A DNA stretch of 29,799 nt, taken from NCBI GenBank assembly GCA_934095965.1, contig CAKOKR010000018.1, forward strand, positions 1 to 29,799. The letters run 5' to 3'. The notes under the pieces are model-generated. The model had not been told where the DNA came from. It was given only the letters and a program-made list of their open reading frames with translations, and did no database searches. A program made the position numbers and the translations under genes. Source of the stretch: an uncultured Bacilli bacterium (lineage in GTDB: Bacteria > Bacillota_I > Bacilli_A > RF39 > UBA660). Positions 23,192 to 29,768 of the stretch are shown one piece after another; positions within the stretch are counted from its first letter, which is position 1, and each line of letters starts with the position of its first letter.

Positions 23192-24259
23192 CTAATCCTC
23201 CTTATTCTTTACAATTAGTTTAACGTTCATTTTTTTGAAATTGTTTTCATTGTCTAAATTATTTTTTATAAATTCTTTGTCTACGAGTACTAAAGTGTCA
23301 TCCATAAATATTGTTGAATCAACATTTTTGGTTTCTTCAAGTTCGTAGATAAAACTCATACCTATTTCTTTTAAATCTTTGATGTGGGTTTGATACTCAA
23401 CTTCATGTTCAAACGGTATCAATATTTTGATGTAATCTTTTAAGTATTTGTTATTTAACTTTCTTACAATGTTTGCTTTTTTTAGATACTTGTTAACACG
23501 TATTACATATGTTGGCATTTCTTTGTTGCTAATTAATTCTTCGAGAATCTTTAATTCTAAAACATCTAGAGACATCTCAAAGAATTTATTTTCATATGTC
23601 TTAAGTACCCGCTTTGATAAGTTTTCATCAAAGTTTTCTAAGTCTGGAATATTGTAAGTATATGATACATCATATATTACTGGATTGTTACTTAGCATTG
23701 TATATGTGTTTTTAAATGCTTCGCTTTCTAGACCACTTAGAATTTTTTTATCTTCTGCGGTATTTTTCTTGATTGCTTCGAATAGATCATTAACAAAATA
23801 CTTGTTGTCTTTAACATTTAATATCTTAGTTTTTCTTAAGTAACTAAGTAAGTATTTAAATTTGTTTTTAGTATCTTGATAATCACCATCAACGACGTTA
23901 CAAGCAAAATCTACATAACAAGCACTACATATAATTACTGATAAAAGAAAAGTTTCATTCTTTCTTAATTTAACTATATCTATTGTGTCATGTAAGCGAC
24001 AATATTCTAATATTGCTTTTAAAACAAAATTGATGTTGTCGTTTGAATATTCAATTGGATTATCCTTATGAATATTATTTTGGAAATAAAAATTATTTGC
24101 ATAATTCTCAATTACTTCCTTAGCATAGTTTGTAAAATCTTTCTTACTATGCCACAAATTATTGTCTTCAATACTTATGATTGATTCTAATATTTTTGCA
24201 TATTCGAGTAAGTCTTTAGATTTTTTGTTAACATATTTATCTATTACACTTAAGCTCAC
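23192..24259 (-). CDS. Unknown protein, first gene of the McrBC-like operon
   Basis: A protein of about 355 residues that I do not recognise. It is mostly helical, rich in Lys, Asn and Asp, with no signal peptide. One moderately hydrophobic stretch (L-L-S-V-I-I-C-S-A-C-Y-V-D-F-A, about 105-119) is too polar for a sure membrane helix. The C-terminal 90 residues look alpha/beta with strands K-I-L-I-P-F and M-S-F-I-Y-E-L. The start is a GTG: the frame can begin at 24268, but AGGTGA is optimally placed for the GTG at 24257-24259. A strong promoter lies 28 bases upstream. Tight spacing with the McrB-like gene (3 bases) suggests a stoichiometric partner, maybe a target-recognition or adaptor subunit. 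That role is inferred from position only. Confidence 0.75.
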   Translation of the reverse strand: MSLSVIDKYVNKKSKDLLEYAKILESIISIEDNNLWHSKKDFTNYAKEVIENYANNFYFQNNIHKDNPIEYSNDNINFVLKAILEYCRLHDTIDIVKLRKNETFLLSVIICSACYVDFACNVVDGDYQDTKNKFKYLLSYLRKTKILNVKDNKYFVNDLFEAIKKNTAEDKKILSGLESEAFKNTYTMLSNNPVIYDVSYTYNIPDLENFDENLSKRVLKTYENKFFEMSLDVLELKILEELISNKEMPTYVIRVNKYLKKANIVRKLNNKYLKDYIKILIPFEHEVEYQTHIKDLKEIGMSFIYELEETKNVDSTIFMDDTLVLVDKEFIKNNLDNENNFKKMNVKLIVKNKED

Positions 24260-24286
24260 TAGCCTCACCTAACCTATTCTTCATAA

Positions 24287-24315
24287 ATTATACCAAATTA
24301 GCTAAAACATTGCAA
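24287..24315 (-). promoter_or_regulatory. Strong promoter of the McrBC-like operon
   Basis: On the minus strand TTGCAA (24315-24310), a 17-bp spacer and a perfect TATAAT (24292-24287) with the extended TG. Predicted start near 24280, giving a leader of about 20 bases. Confidence 0.8.
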
Positions 24316-24350
24316 TATAACTTGTCAAATTTCAAAAAATTTATTGCCAA

Positions 24351-24378
24351 GTTACACTTTTTAGGGTAAAATTATAAT
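24351..24378 (+). promoter_or_regulatory. Promoter of the 24395 operon
   Basis: GTTACA (24351-24356), a 16-bp spacer and TATAAT (24373-24378), with GAAGAAGG as ribosome site after it. It is divergent from the McrBC-like promoter; about 35 bp separate the two -35 boxes. Confidence 0.6.
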
Positions 24379-24394
24379 AGGAAGAAGGTATAAA

Positions 24395-25096
24395 ATGGAT
24401 GTAAATGAACTAGATTATTCAGTAAATACACTTTTTAATCAAGATGGCACTGCTAAAAAAAGTTTTTCATCTAGTGCTTTAGAAATGAGTGTAAACAGAC
24501 CTAAGGTTAGAAACAAAAGAAGAACTGTTCAAAAAACTAAAGGTGTTAAAGAGCTAGCACAAAAAGCTATATTGTTTGTGGCACTTGGTTCCCTTTTAAC
24601 TGTCGGAGCAAAATCTATTAAAGATACACAACAATTAAATGCTGAGGTTAAAAGAATAGAGACTGAACTTGGAGAGTCTGCTACTGCTAATAAGGAATAT
24701 GGAGGCTTTAATGAACAAGCTGGTGAATATTATTGGTGGTATGATGTTGGGGGTGCTTCAAAAGATATTTTGGACAATAATAAAAATTATGATATTGATA
24801 CGAGAATCTATGGATGCTACAATAAATTAAGTGATTATGACAAGATTGAACATATGGATAAAATATTTCAAAATATGTCTACACTTATTGCTAATGATCC
24901 AAGTAAGTATACCGAAGATGAAATAAAAGCTTGTATGCACAGTTCTTTCCAAGATTATTTGGATAATAAAAACATTTCACTTAGCGATTATGAATCCCTA
25001 ATGAACAAAGTACTTACAGCATATGCTAAGGGAAATGTTAATATGGATGAAGTTAATCTACTACTTAGTGAATTAAATCAAGGAGAATCAAGATGA
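24395..25096 (+). CDS. Unknown single-pass membrane protein divergent from the McrBC-like operon
   Basis: A 233-residue protein not recognised. Residues 1-55 are hydrophilic and end in a basic patch (R-N-K-R-R-T-V-Q-K-T-K-G). One hydrophobic segment (about 56-75, A-I-L-F-V-A-L-G-S-L-L-T-V-G-A) should anchor it, followed by a coiled-coil-like stretch and an acidic, helical ectodomain with C140 and C180. The ATG at 24395 has GAAGAAGG upstream. The stop TGA overlaps the ATG of the next gene (ATGA), so the two are coupled. It shares its control region with the McrBC-like operon, which may mean a related role, but this is only context. TGA here is the single TGA stop among the complete genes. Confidence 0.7.
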   Translation: MDVNELDYSVNTLFNQDGTAKKSFSSSALEMSVNRPKVRNKRRTVQKTKGVKELAQKAILFVALGSLLTVGAKSIKDTQQLNAEVKRIETELGESATANKEYGGFNEQAGEYYWWYDVGGASKDILDNNKNYDIDTRIYGCYNKLSDYDKIEHMDKIFQNMSTLIANDPSKYTEDEIKACMHSSFQDYLDNKNISLSDYESLMNKVLTAYAKGNVNMDEVNLLLSELNQGESR

Positions 25097-25329
25097 TGGA
25101 AAATGTTGAAATAATAACTCTCGAAGATAATAATGACTATATTGTCACTAAAGAAATTATAATCGATAACGTTAAATATGTTTTTTTAACTAAGAGCGAT
25201 GACGTTGCTTCTTTTTGTATTAGAAAAATTAATATTATCAATGGCGAAGAATTTCTTGTAGGTTTAAATGACCAAGATGAATTTCTTAAAGCCTTGAAAA
25301 GTTTTACTGAAGAAGTTAAATCTTCCTAA
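25093..25329 (+). CDS. DUF1292/YrzB-like small protein
   Basis: A 78-residue acidic protein. The order of elements (acidic start, K-Y-V-F-L-T, then R-K-I-N-I-I-N-G-E-E-F-L-V-G-L, then D-E-F-L-K-A-L-K-S-F) resembles the DUF1292 family of Bacillota, whose function is unknown, but the family motif is weak. Two ATGs stand in tandem (25093 and 25096). The first overlaps the stop of the upstream gene, and AAGGAG is well placed for either. A strong terminator follows 8 bases after the stop. The unusual location beside the McrBC-like operon gives no clear functional hint. Confidence 0.6.
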   Translation: MMENVEIITLEDNNDYIVTKEIIIDNVKYVFLTKSDDVASFCIRKINIINGEEFLVGLNDQDEFLKALKSFTEEVKSS

Positions 25330-25336
25330 TTAATGT

Positions 25337-25360
25337 AAACTGCCTCACGGCAGTTTTTTT
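25337..25360 (+). terminator. Terminator of the 24395-25329 operon
   Basis: AAACTGCC (25337-25344) pairs with GGCAGTTT (25349-25356) around a 4-nt loop, with seven T in a row from 25354. On the minus strand the same stem has a GUGA loop and only a short T-tract. Confidence 0.9.
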
Positions 25361-25466
25361 CTGCTTCACAGGAATCTCTTCCTCCGCAGACCAGATTCGG
25401 ATCCAGCCGACCCTACTTATTGTTTTACTATTTTCACTAGTAGTTTTATATATTTTTTGCCTCCAC
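25337..25466 (-). ncRNA. Candidate structured RNA, about 130 nt, convergent with the DUF1292 gene
   Basis: A strong minus-strand promoter predicts a start near 25466. No ORF of note follows. The 3' part is GC-rich for this genome and folds into three successive hairpins: CUGGAU/AUCUGG with CCGA loop (25406-25391), CUGC-GG-AGGAA/UUCCU-GUGAA-GCAG with GAGA loop (25389-25361), and AAACUGCC/GGCAGUUU with GUGA loop (25356-25337). Two of the loops are GNRA only on this strand. The first stem needs G-U pairs that exist only on this strand. An internal UACUA/UAGUA hairpin lies in the 5' half. It does not match SRP, 6S, tmRNA or RNase P cores that I know. The 3' end is uncertain because the T-tract is short. 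Confidence 0.6.
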
Positions 25467-25473
25467 GTTTTGC

Positions 25474-25502
25474 ATTATACTATAGTTTCTTGAGGAATGC
25501 AA
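25474..25502 (-). promoter_or_regulatory. Promoter of the candidate structured RNA
   Basis: On the minus strand TTGCAT (25502-25497), a 17-bp spacer and a perfect TATAAT (25479-25474). No minus-strand coding region lies within the next 600 bases. Confidence 0.75.
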
Positions 25503-25621
25503 ATCTTGAAATTTTAAATTTTTGGGGTCTTTTTTGCAAAATTCTGTTGTTTTTGAGCTTCTTTTTACAAAAATGGGGGTAAATTTTTAAAATTAGGGTA
25601 GTTAAAGTTTTTTTAAAAAAC
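25503..25621. other. AT-rich non-coding stretch between the RNA promoter and the rseP terminator
   Basis: The sequence is homopolymeric and contains a near-palindrome AGTTTTTTTAAAAAACT (25606-25622). I see no ORF, RNA gene or convincing promoter in it. Confidence 0.5.
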
Positions 25622-25622
25622 T

Positions 25623-25652
25623 AAAAAAAAGCTGCAAATTATGCAGTTTTTT
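25623..25652 (-). terminator. Terminator of the cdsA-rseP operon
   Basis: CTGCA (25632-25636) pairs with TGCAG (25642-25646) around a 5-nt loop, extended by A/T pairing, and followed on the minus strand by a T-run of eight (25630-25623). Confidence 0.9.
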
Positions 25653-25660
25653 CGTATTTT

Positions 25661-26713
25661 TTAAAATAATCTGATTATATCTTGGATAGTTATTAGTAAC
25701 ATTAGTGCTAGCAATAAACAAAAACCAATCATATGACATGTATTTTCAAATTTTGAGTTTACTGGACTTCCCTTTATTTTTTCAACAATAAGGAAGAATA
25801 CTCTACCACCATCAAATGCTGGGAATGGTAAAATATTTATAAAACCTACATTGATTGATAAGAATGCTGTAATATAAATCATGTAATTAAGTCCAAGAGC
25901 AACTCCTTCATTAACTACTTGATACATACCTACTGGACCAGATAATGCACCTGTTGATATTTTTCCAGTAATTAAGCCACCTACTGTAAGCCACATTGAT
26001 TCTACTACACTACCAAATTTTAAGAATGCATATTTTAATGAACCAACAAATCCAGTTAGCGGAGTTGAATCTATTTGAATACCAAATACCTCTCTTTCTG
26101 TACCATTATCATCTTTTTCAATTTTAGGTACAACTTTGTATGTATCTTTACTTCCATCTTGATGTTTTACTTCAAATGTATAATAATCATTTTTATTTTT
26201 CATAACTAATATAATTTGAGCAACATCCCAAGTACTTACCTTTTTACCATTGATGCTTGTTATAATATCACCAGATTTAATTCCTGCTTCTGCCATTGGA
26301 TAGCCATCAACTGTGTCTTTTACTTTTGCATCAAGAGTACTTCCACCCCAGATTAAGGCACTTATAAATAATAAAACTATTGCTAAAATAAAATTATTTA
26401 CTACCCCAGCTACTAAAATTATTATTCTTTGCCACCAAGGTTTATTACACATGTAATCTTCTTTTTTTACAGAATCATCGGCATCTTCATAAACTTCTCC
26501 AGCCATTGAAACAAATCCACCGATTGGAAAAGCTCTGATGTTATAATCTATTTTATCTTTTCCTTTGTGGGTATGAATTACTGGACCCATACCGATTGAA
26601 AACTCATAAATATGAACACCAAACTTTTTAGCCCAGATAAAGTGTCCAAATTCATGAACAAGTATTATAATACCTAATATAAATATTAATATTAATATTG
26701 AAATAAACCACAT
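25661..26713 (-). CDS. rseP: Site-2 intramembrane zinc metalloprotease (RseP/RasP)
   Basis: A 350-residue M50-family protease that cuts transmembrane substrates such as anti-sigma factors and signal-peptide remnants. The zinc motif H20-E21-F-G-H24 lies in the first membrane helix, and the third ligand is D301 in N-I-L-P-F-P-A-F-D301-G-G. A PDZ domain (about 125-190, with G-I-K-S-G-D-I-I-T-S-I-N-G-K) gates access. The length is short but complete, with one PDZ as in Gram-positive RasP. AAGGAGG lies 9 bases before ATG 26711-26713. It follows cdsA by 13 bases, the conserved cdsA-rseP order of Bacillota, and ends at a terminator. Substrates are not shown by the context. Confidence 0.96.
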   Translation of the reverse strand: MWFISILILIFILGIIILVHEFGHFIWAKKFGVHIYEFSIGMGPVIHTHKGKDKIDYNIRAFPIGGFVSMAGEVYEDADDSVKKEDYMCNKPWWQRIIILVAGVVNNFILAIVLLFISALIWGGSTLDAKVKDTVDGYPMAEAGIKSGDIITSINGKKVSTWDVAQIILVMKNKNDYYTFEVKHQDGSKDTYKVVPKIEKDDNGTEREVFGIQIDSTPLTGFVGSLKYAFLKFGSVVESMWLTVGGLITGKISTGALSGPVGMYQVVNEGVALGLNYMIYITAFLSINVGFINILPFPAFDGGRVFFLIVEKIKGSPVNSKFENTCHMIGFCLLLALMLLITIQDIIRLF

Positions 26714-26726
26714 ATTGTCATCCTCC

Positions 26727-27509
26727 TTATAGACTCATCATTAATGCATATGCTAATACTACAAATATACTACTATCTAATCTATCAAGTATTCCACCAT
26801 GTCCTGGCATGATGTTTGAAAAATCTTTAATATCATTTTCTCTTTTGATTTTACTCATTATTAAGTCACCGATTTGACCAACTATTGATAATATTATTGT
26901 AATAATTACTAGTTTTATATCAATGGCACTTATTAAAGCGTGGTAAAATACTAAACTAATTATGCAACCTACTACAAGACCACCAATTGAACCTTCCCAT
27001 GTTTTATTTGGACTTATTTCTTTGCACATTTTATGATGACCAAATTTAGAACCTATTAAATAAGCAAATATATCATTAAACATTGGAATAAATAATACCC
27101 AAGCAAGTAAATATATTGATTCACTTCTTAGTATTAGGAATGTATTAAATGCTATACCTAGTAAGAAACTCATACCTATTAAATAAAATGCATCATTACT
27201 TTTATATGTATCATTTTTATAAAATACAAGTGGTATTAACATTGCAAGTAATATTAAAGCTACGAGTGAATAATCATAACCATTTCCTAAATCCATCATG
27301 CTATAATTACTTAATAAAAGCATTAATACTAAACCTAGTCCAATCATTAAATTTGGTATTTCTCCGTGGGATTTTGGTAAATCAATAATTTCTTTGTAAG
27401 CTAATGCTGCGATTATACTTAAGCCTATTTCAAAATAAATGCCTCCCATTATTATTAAGGGTATTACTATAAGTAAGGCTACTATTGCACTAATTATTCT
27501 TTTTTTCAT
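26727..27509 (-). CDS. cdsA: Phosphatidate cytidylyltransferase (CDP-diglyceride synthase)
   Basis: A 260-residue polytopic enzyme that makes CDP-diacylglycerol from phosphatidate and CTP, the branch point of phospholipid synthesis and the next step after PlsC. The full family signature lies at residues 219-243: S-K-I-K-R, K-D and P-G-H-G-G-I-L-D-R in the expected spacing. An earlier GTG at 27527 extends the frame, but GGAGGATAT sits inside it just before ATG 27507-27509, and the predicted transcription start (about 27526) excludes the GTG. A strong promoter precedes it and rseP follows after 13 bases. In many Bacillota, uppS lies upstream of cdsA; here a terminator ends the gene upstream, so uppS is absent. 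Confidence 0.96.
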   Translation of the reverse strand: MKKRIISAIVALLIVIPLIIMGGIYFEIGLSIIAALAYKEIIDLPKSHGEIPNLMIGLGLVLMLLLSNYSMMDLGNGYDYSLVALILLAMLIPLVFYKNDTYKSNDAFYLIGMSFLLGIAFNTFLILRSESIYLLAWVLFIPMFNDIFAYLIGSKFGHHKMCKEISPNKTWEGSIGGLVVGCIISLVFYHALISAIDIKLVIITIILSIVGQIGDLIMSKIKRENDIKDFSNIMPGHGGILDRLDSSIFVVLAYALMMSL

Positions 27510-27532
27510 ATATCCTCCAAATTTCACTTAAA

Positions 27533-27561
27533 AGTATATCATGTATTTCTTTTTAACACAA
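27533..27561 (-). promoter_or_regulatory. Promoter of cdsA-rseP
   Basis: On the minus strand TTGTGT (27561-27556), a 17-bp spacer and TATACT (27538-27533), with TG one base before the -10. Confidence 0.75.
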
Positions 27562-27573
27562 CAACATTTTTGG

Positions 27574-27597
27574 AAAAAAGCTCTGTTAAAGAGCCTT
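27574..27597 (-). terminator. Terminator of the pilin-vWA gene
   Basis: On the minus strand GCTCT pairs with AGAGC around a 5-nt loop, flanked by A/T pairs and followed by six T (27579-27574), 20 bases after the stop codon. Confidence 0.88.
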
Positions 27598-27616
27598 TCC
27601 TTTATTTTTTGTGATA

Positions 27617-29584
27617 TTAATTGTAATAATATGTAAATTCAATACTTTTTAAATTACCATTTAATTTATATTTATTATCAATTTTAACTAAATCTAAGTT
27701 GTAAATTCCTTCGTTGATTGTTAATATTTCTCTGATTTCATCCATACTTGAAAATACGTGTTCTTCATTGTTTACAAATAAAGCAAATTTATTATTTTCA
27801 TCTACATATAAATTTGGTAAAGGTATTAAGCCATTTTTTGATCTGTATGTAACTTCTTCACGAATTTCTTCTTGAATTTTTGTAAATATTTCTTTTAGAC
27901 TTTCAAGACCTTCGCTAGCATTAAAGTAACAATCCGGAGATGCAATATCTATTAAATCGGCGGTTGATACATCACTACCTATACCAATTGAGTATACAGT
28001 TTTTGCTTTTTGTTTTACTTCTTTACCAATACTTGATGAATAACCTGAGTTATCGTATCCATCACTTACAAATATTACAAAAACATTATCTTCACCTGCT
28101 AGGTAATTTGTAATTAAATTATTAGCATTGGTTAATCCACTATTAAATGATGTACTTCCTTTAGTTGACAAATTATTTATAATGCTTTTTACAATTGCTG
28201 CATCTGTTCCTTTTGTAAGAAGAGTTGATGCAGTATCATCAAATGATATTACAGATATTGTTGAACCAGCTTCAAATGACATACTATCAATTAAATTGTT
28301 TGATACTTGTTTTAAATTTGTTAGTCTTGAATTTGATGACATACTTCCTGAGATATCTAAAACTAATATTAGATTTACTCTATTTTCAATTTTTACACCG
28401 ACAGTCCCTTTGTCAATTCTATCAGCTTTAGTATCAACATCTAGAATATTCCATTTTGCGTTTACTACTTCATCATCTTTGATTGTTTTTAAATCATATA
28501 CTCTATTTCCTTCTAGGTTTTCCCAATAATCAAATAAGTAACCATTTCGAACTGGTGTTAAAAGTGGATATTCACAATCTTCTTTCATATAATAAATTGA
28601 TTTTGTTATAATATCAGTACTTGATACATTGTTATAATTAAATGTGATTTTACTGATGTTTACTTCTTGGGTTGTTTTATTACCTACATTATCTATTACA
28701 CATAAATTAAATTTGCCACTAGATGTTATTTTTATTGGATTTTTGCTGTAGGTTTTTGTTTTGCAATCACCTTTGGTAAGTTGATATCCTTTTATACCAG
28801 ATCCACTTAAATCAGTTGTATTTAGTTTTAATTCTTGACCTTTGTTATATACTACATCTAATTTTTTTGATATTATTATTGGTTTTTCTTTATCAATATT
28901 TATTTTTTGACTAACTGTGTAGTTTTTATCATTAATTTTAACTAAGGCTGTGTATATTGTATCTATTACTGTATCAGTTTTAACTGTTATTTCTTTAGAA
29001 GAATCTTTTTTCAATATTTCATAAAAACCATTTAGACTTGAATATTCAACTTCACTCATCTTTATGTCTTCTTCAGTAATTTTATTGTTGTTACTTACTA
29101 TCTTTAATGTTAAATTGTCATTATACCAACCATTACATTCATGAAAGGCTTCTTCATTATCCATTTTACAAAAGATATTTACTTCACTTGTATTAAAACC
29201 ATTTTCATTACATGTTCCATCTTCATTTTCATTTTTATCTAACATAGTTGCTTCATATTCACCGTCTTTTAAGATAATGTGAATCATATAACAGTTTAAT
29301 TTGTTATCTTTATTTCTTGGGTCATATATATATTTATCATCATCAGCTTTTAGATAATCATTTTTAATTAAAAAATCAACGTTTATATCAATTGTTCCAG
29401 TCATTCCTGTTTCTTTGGCATAACTTTCTGCTTTGGTTAAGATGTCACTTACTGTGTTTTCATATACACTTTCTAAAATATTTCTTCGTACACTTTTAAA
29501 TATACCTGTTGTCAGTGCTAGTATTAAGGCAATTATTACTATAACTGCGATTAATTCCACTAAAGTAAAACCCTTATTTTTCAT
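27617..29584 (-). CDS. Type IV prepilin-like protein with von Willebrand A domain
   Basis: A 655-residue modular surface protein. It starts with a type III prepilin signal K-N-K-G5-F6-T-L-V-E10-L, with cleavage predicted after Gly5, the conserved Glu at +5 of the mature protein, and a 20-residue hydrophobic helix. Then come a pilin-like domain with several Cys, an Ig-like region (about 230-310), an InlB/Flg_new-type repeat ending D-Y-W-E-N ... N-A-K-W (about 315-380) and a von Willebrand A domain (about 403-570). The MIDAS is complete: D410-I-S-G-S414, T478 and D508, so it should bind a metal and a ligand. The ATG at 29582-29584 is chosen over 29590 because GGAGG lies 6 bases before it. It has its own promoter and terminator. 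A pilus-borne adhesin is inferred. Confidence 0.85.
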   Translation of the reverse strand: MKNKGFTLVELIAVIVIIALILALTTGIFKSVRRNILESVYENTVSDILTKAESYAKETGMTGTIDINVDFLIKNDYLKADDDKYIYDPRNKDNKLNCYMIHIILKDGEYEATMLDKNENEDGTCNENGFNTSEVNIFCKMDNEEAFHECNGWYNDNLTLKIVSNNNKITEEDIKMSEVEYSSLNGFYEILKKDSSKEITVKTDTVIDTIYTALVKINDKNYTVSQKINIDKEKPIIISKKLDVVYNKGQELKLNTTDLSGSGIKGYQLTKGDCKTKTYSKNPIKITSSGKFNLCVIDNVGNKTTQEVNISKITFNYNNVSSTDIITKSIYYMKEDCEYPLLTPVRNGYLFDYWENLEGNRVYDLKTIKDDEVVNAKWNILDVDTKADRIDKGTVGVKIENRVNLILVLDISGSMSSNSRLTNLKQVSNNLIDSMSFEAGSTISVISFDDTASTLLTKGTDAAIVKSIINNLSTKGSTSFNSGLTNANNLITNYLAGEDNVFVIFVSDGYDNSGYSSSIGKEVKQKAKTVYSIGIGSDVSTADLIDIASPDCYFNASEGLESLKEIFTKIQEEIREEVTYRSKNGLIPLPNLYVDENNKFALFVNNEEHVFSSMDEIREILTINEGIYNLDLVKIDNKYKLNGNLKSIEFTYYYN

Positions 29585-29612
29585 TTTCATCCTCCACTTA
29601 CTCTACTCTTTT

Positions 29613-29641
29613 AGTATAAAGGATTTAACGATATATTTCAA
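29613..29641 (-). promoter_or_regulatory. Strong promoter of the pilin-vWA gene
   Basis: On the minus strand TTGAAA (29641-29636), a 17-bp spacer and TATACT (29618-29613). The ATG at 29584 lies about 29 bases after the -10. Confidence 0.8.
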
Positions 29642-29649
29642 GATATATT

Positions 29650-29717
29650 TTTACGTAAATTTTGTGTAAATTATAATGTTTTTTTCATCTATTTTACACT
29701 ATTTACATGATTTTACA
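29650..29717. repeat. Cluster of TTTACA/TGTAAA boxes upstream of the pilin promoter
   Basis: TTTACA occurs at 29693, 29702 and 29712 (spacings of 9 and 10 bp, about one helical turn). TGTAAA occurs at 29665-29670, and a palindrome TTTACGTAAA at 29650-29659. They lie just upstream of the -35 box. This could be an activator or repressor array, but AT-rich DNA makes such hexamers common. Confidence 0.4.
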
Positions 29718-29744
29718 TTATATTTTTAACTATCAAAAAATTAT

Positions 29745-29768
29745 TTTTTCCCAGACTTCTGGGAAAAA
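29745..29768. repeat. Perfect 10-bp hairpin, possibly the terminator of the next minus-strand gene
   Basis: TTTTTCCCAG (29745-29754) and CTGGGAAAAA (29759-29768) are exact complements with a 4-nt loop. On the minus strand ATAATTTTTTG follows, so it probably ends a gene beyond the window edge. No coding sequence of that gene is visible. Confidence 0.55.

Noticed and set aside
18909..24268. Ordinary type IV restriction system
   Set aside because: The McrB-like protein lacks a DNA-recognition domain and has a membrane anchor, and the operon carries an extracellular protein, so the standard McrBC label would mislead.
25361..25389. Possible SRP RNA domain IV (GAAGCAG string with GNRA hairpin)
   Set aside because: The conserved SRP internal-loop sequence around the tetraloop is absent and the pairing partners differ. 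I keep it as an unassigned RNA.
25390..25410. A tRNA T-arm-like string (GATTCGGATCC on the plus strand) in the gap after the DUF1292 gene
   Set aside because: There is no acceptor stem, anticodon arm or full cloverleaf around it. The segment is better explained as a hairpin of the minus-strand RNA.
28128..28529. 133-codon plus-strand frame inside the vWA domain
   Set aside because: It is antisense to a clearly conserved MIDAS-containing domain and lacks a ribosome site or promoter.
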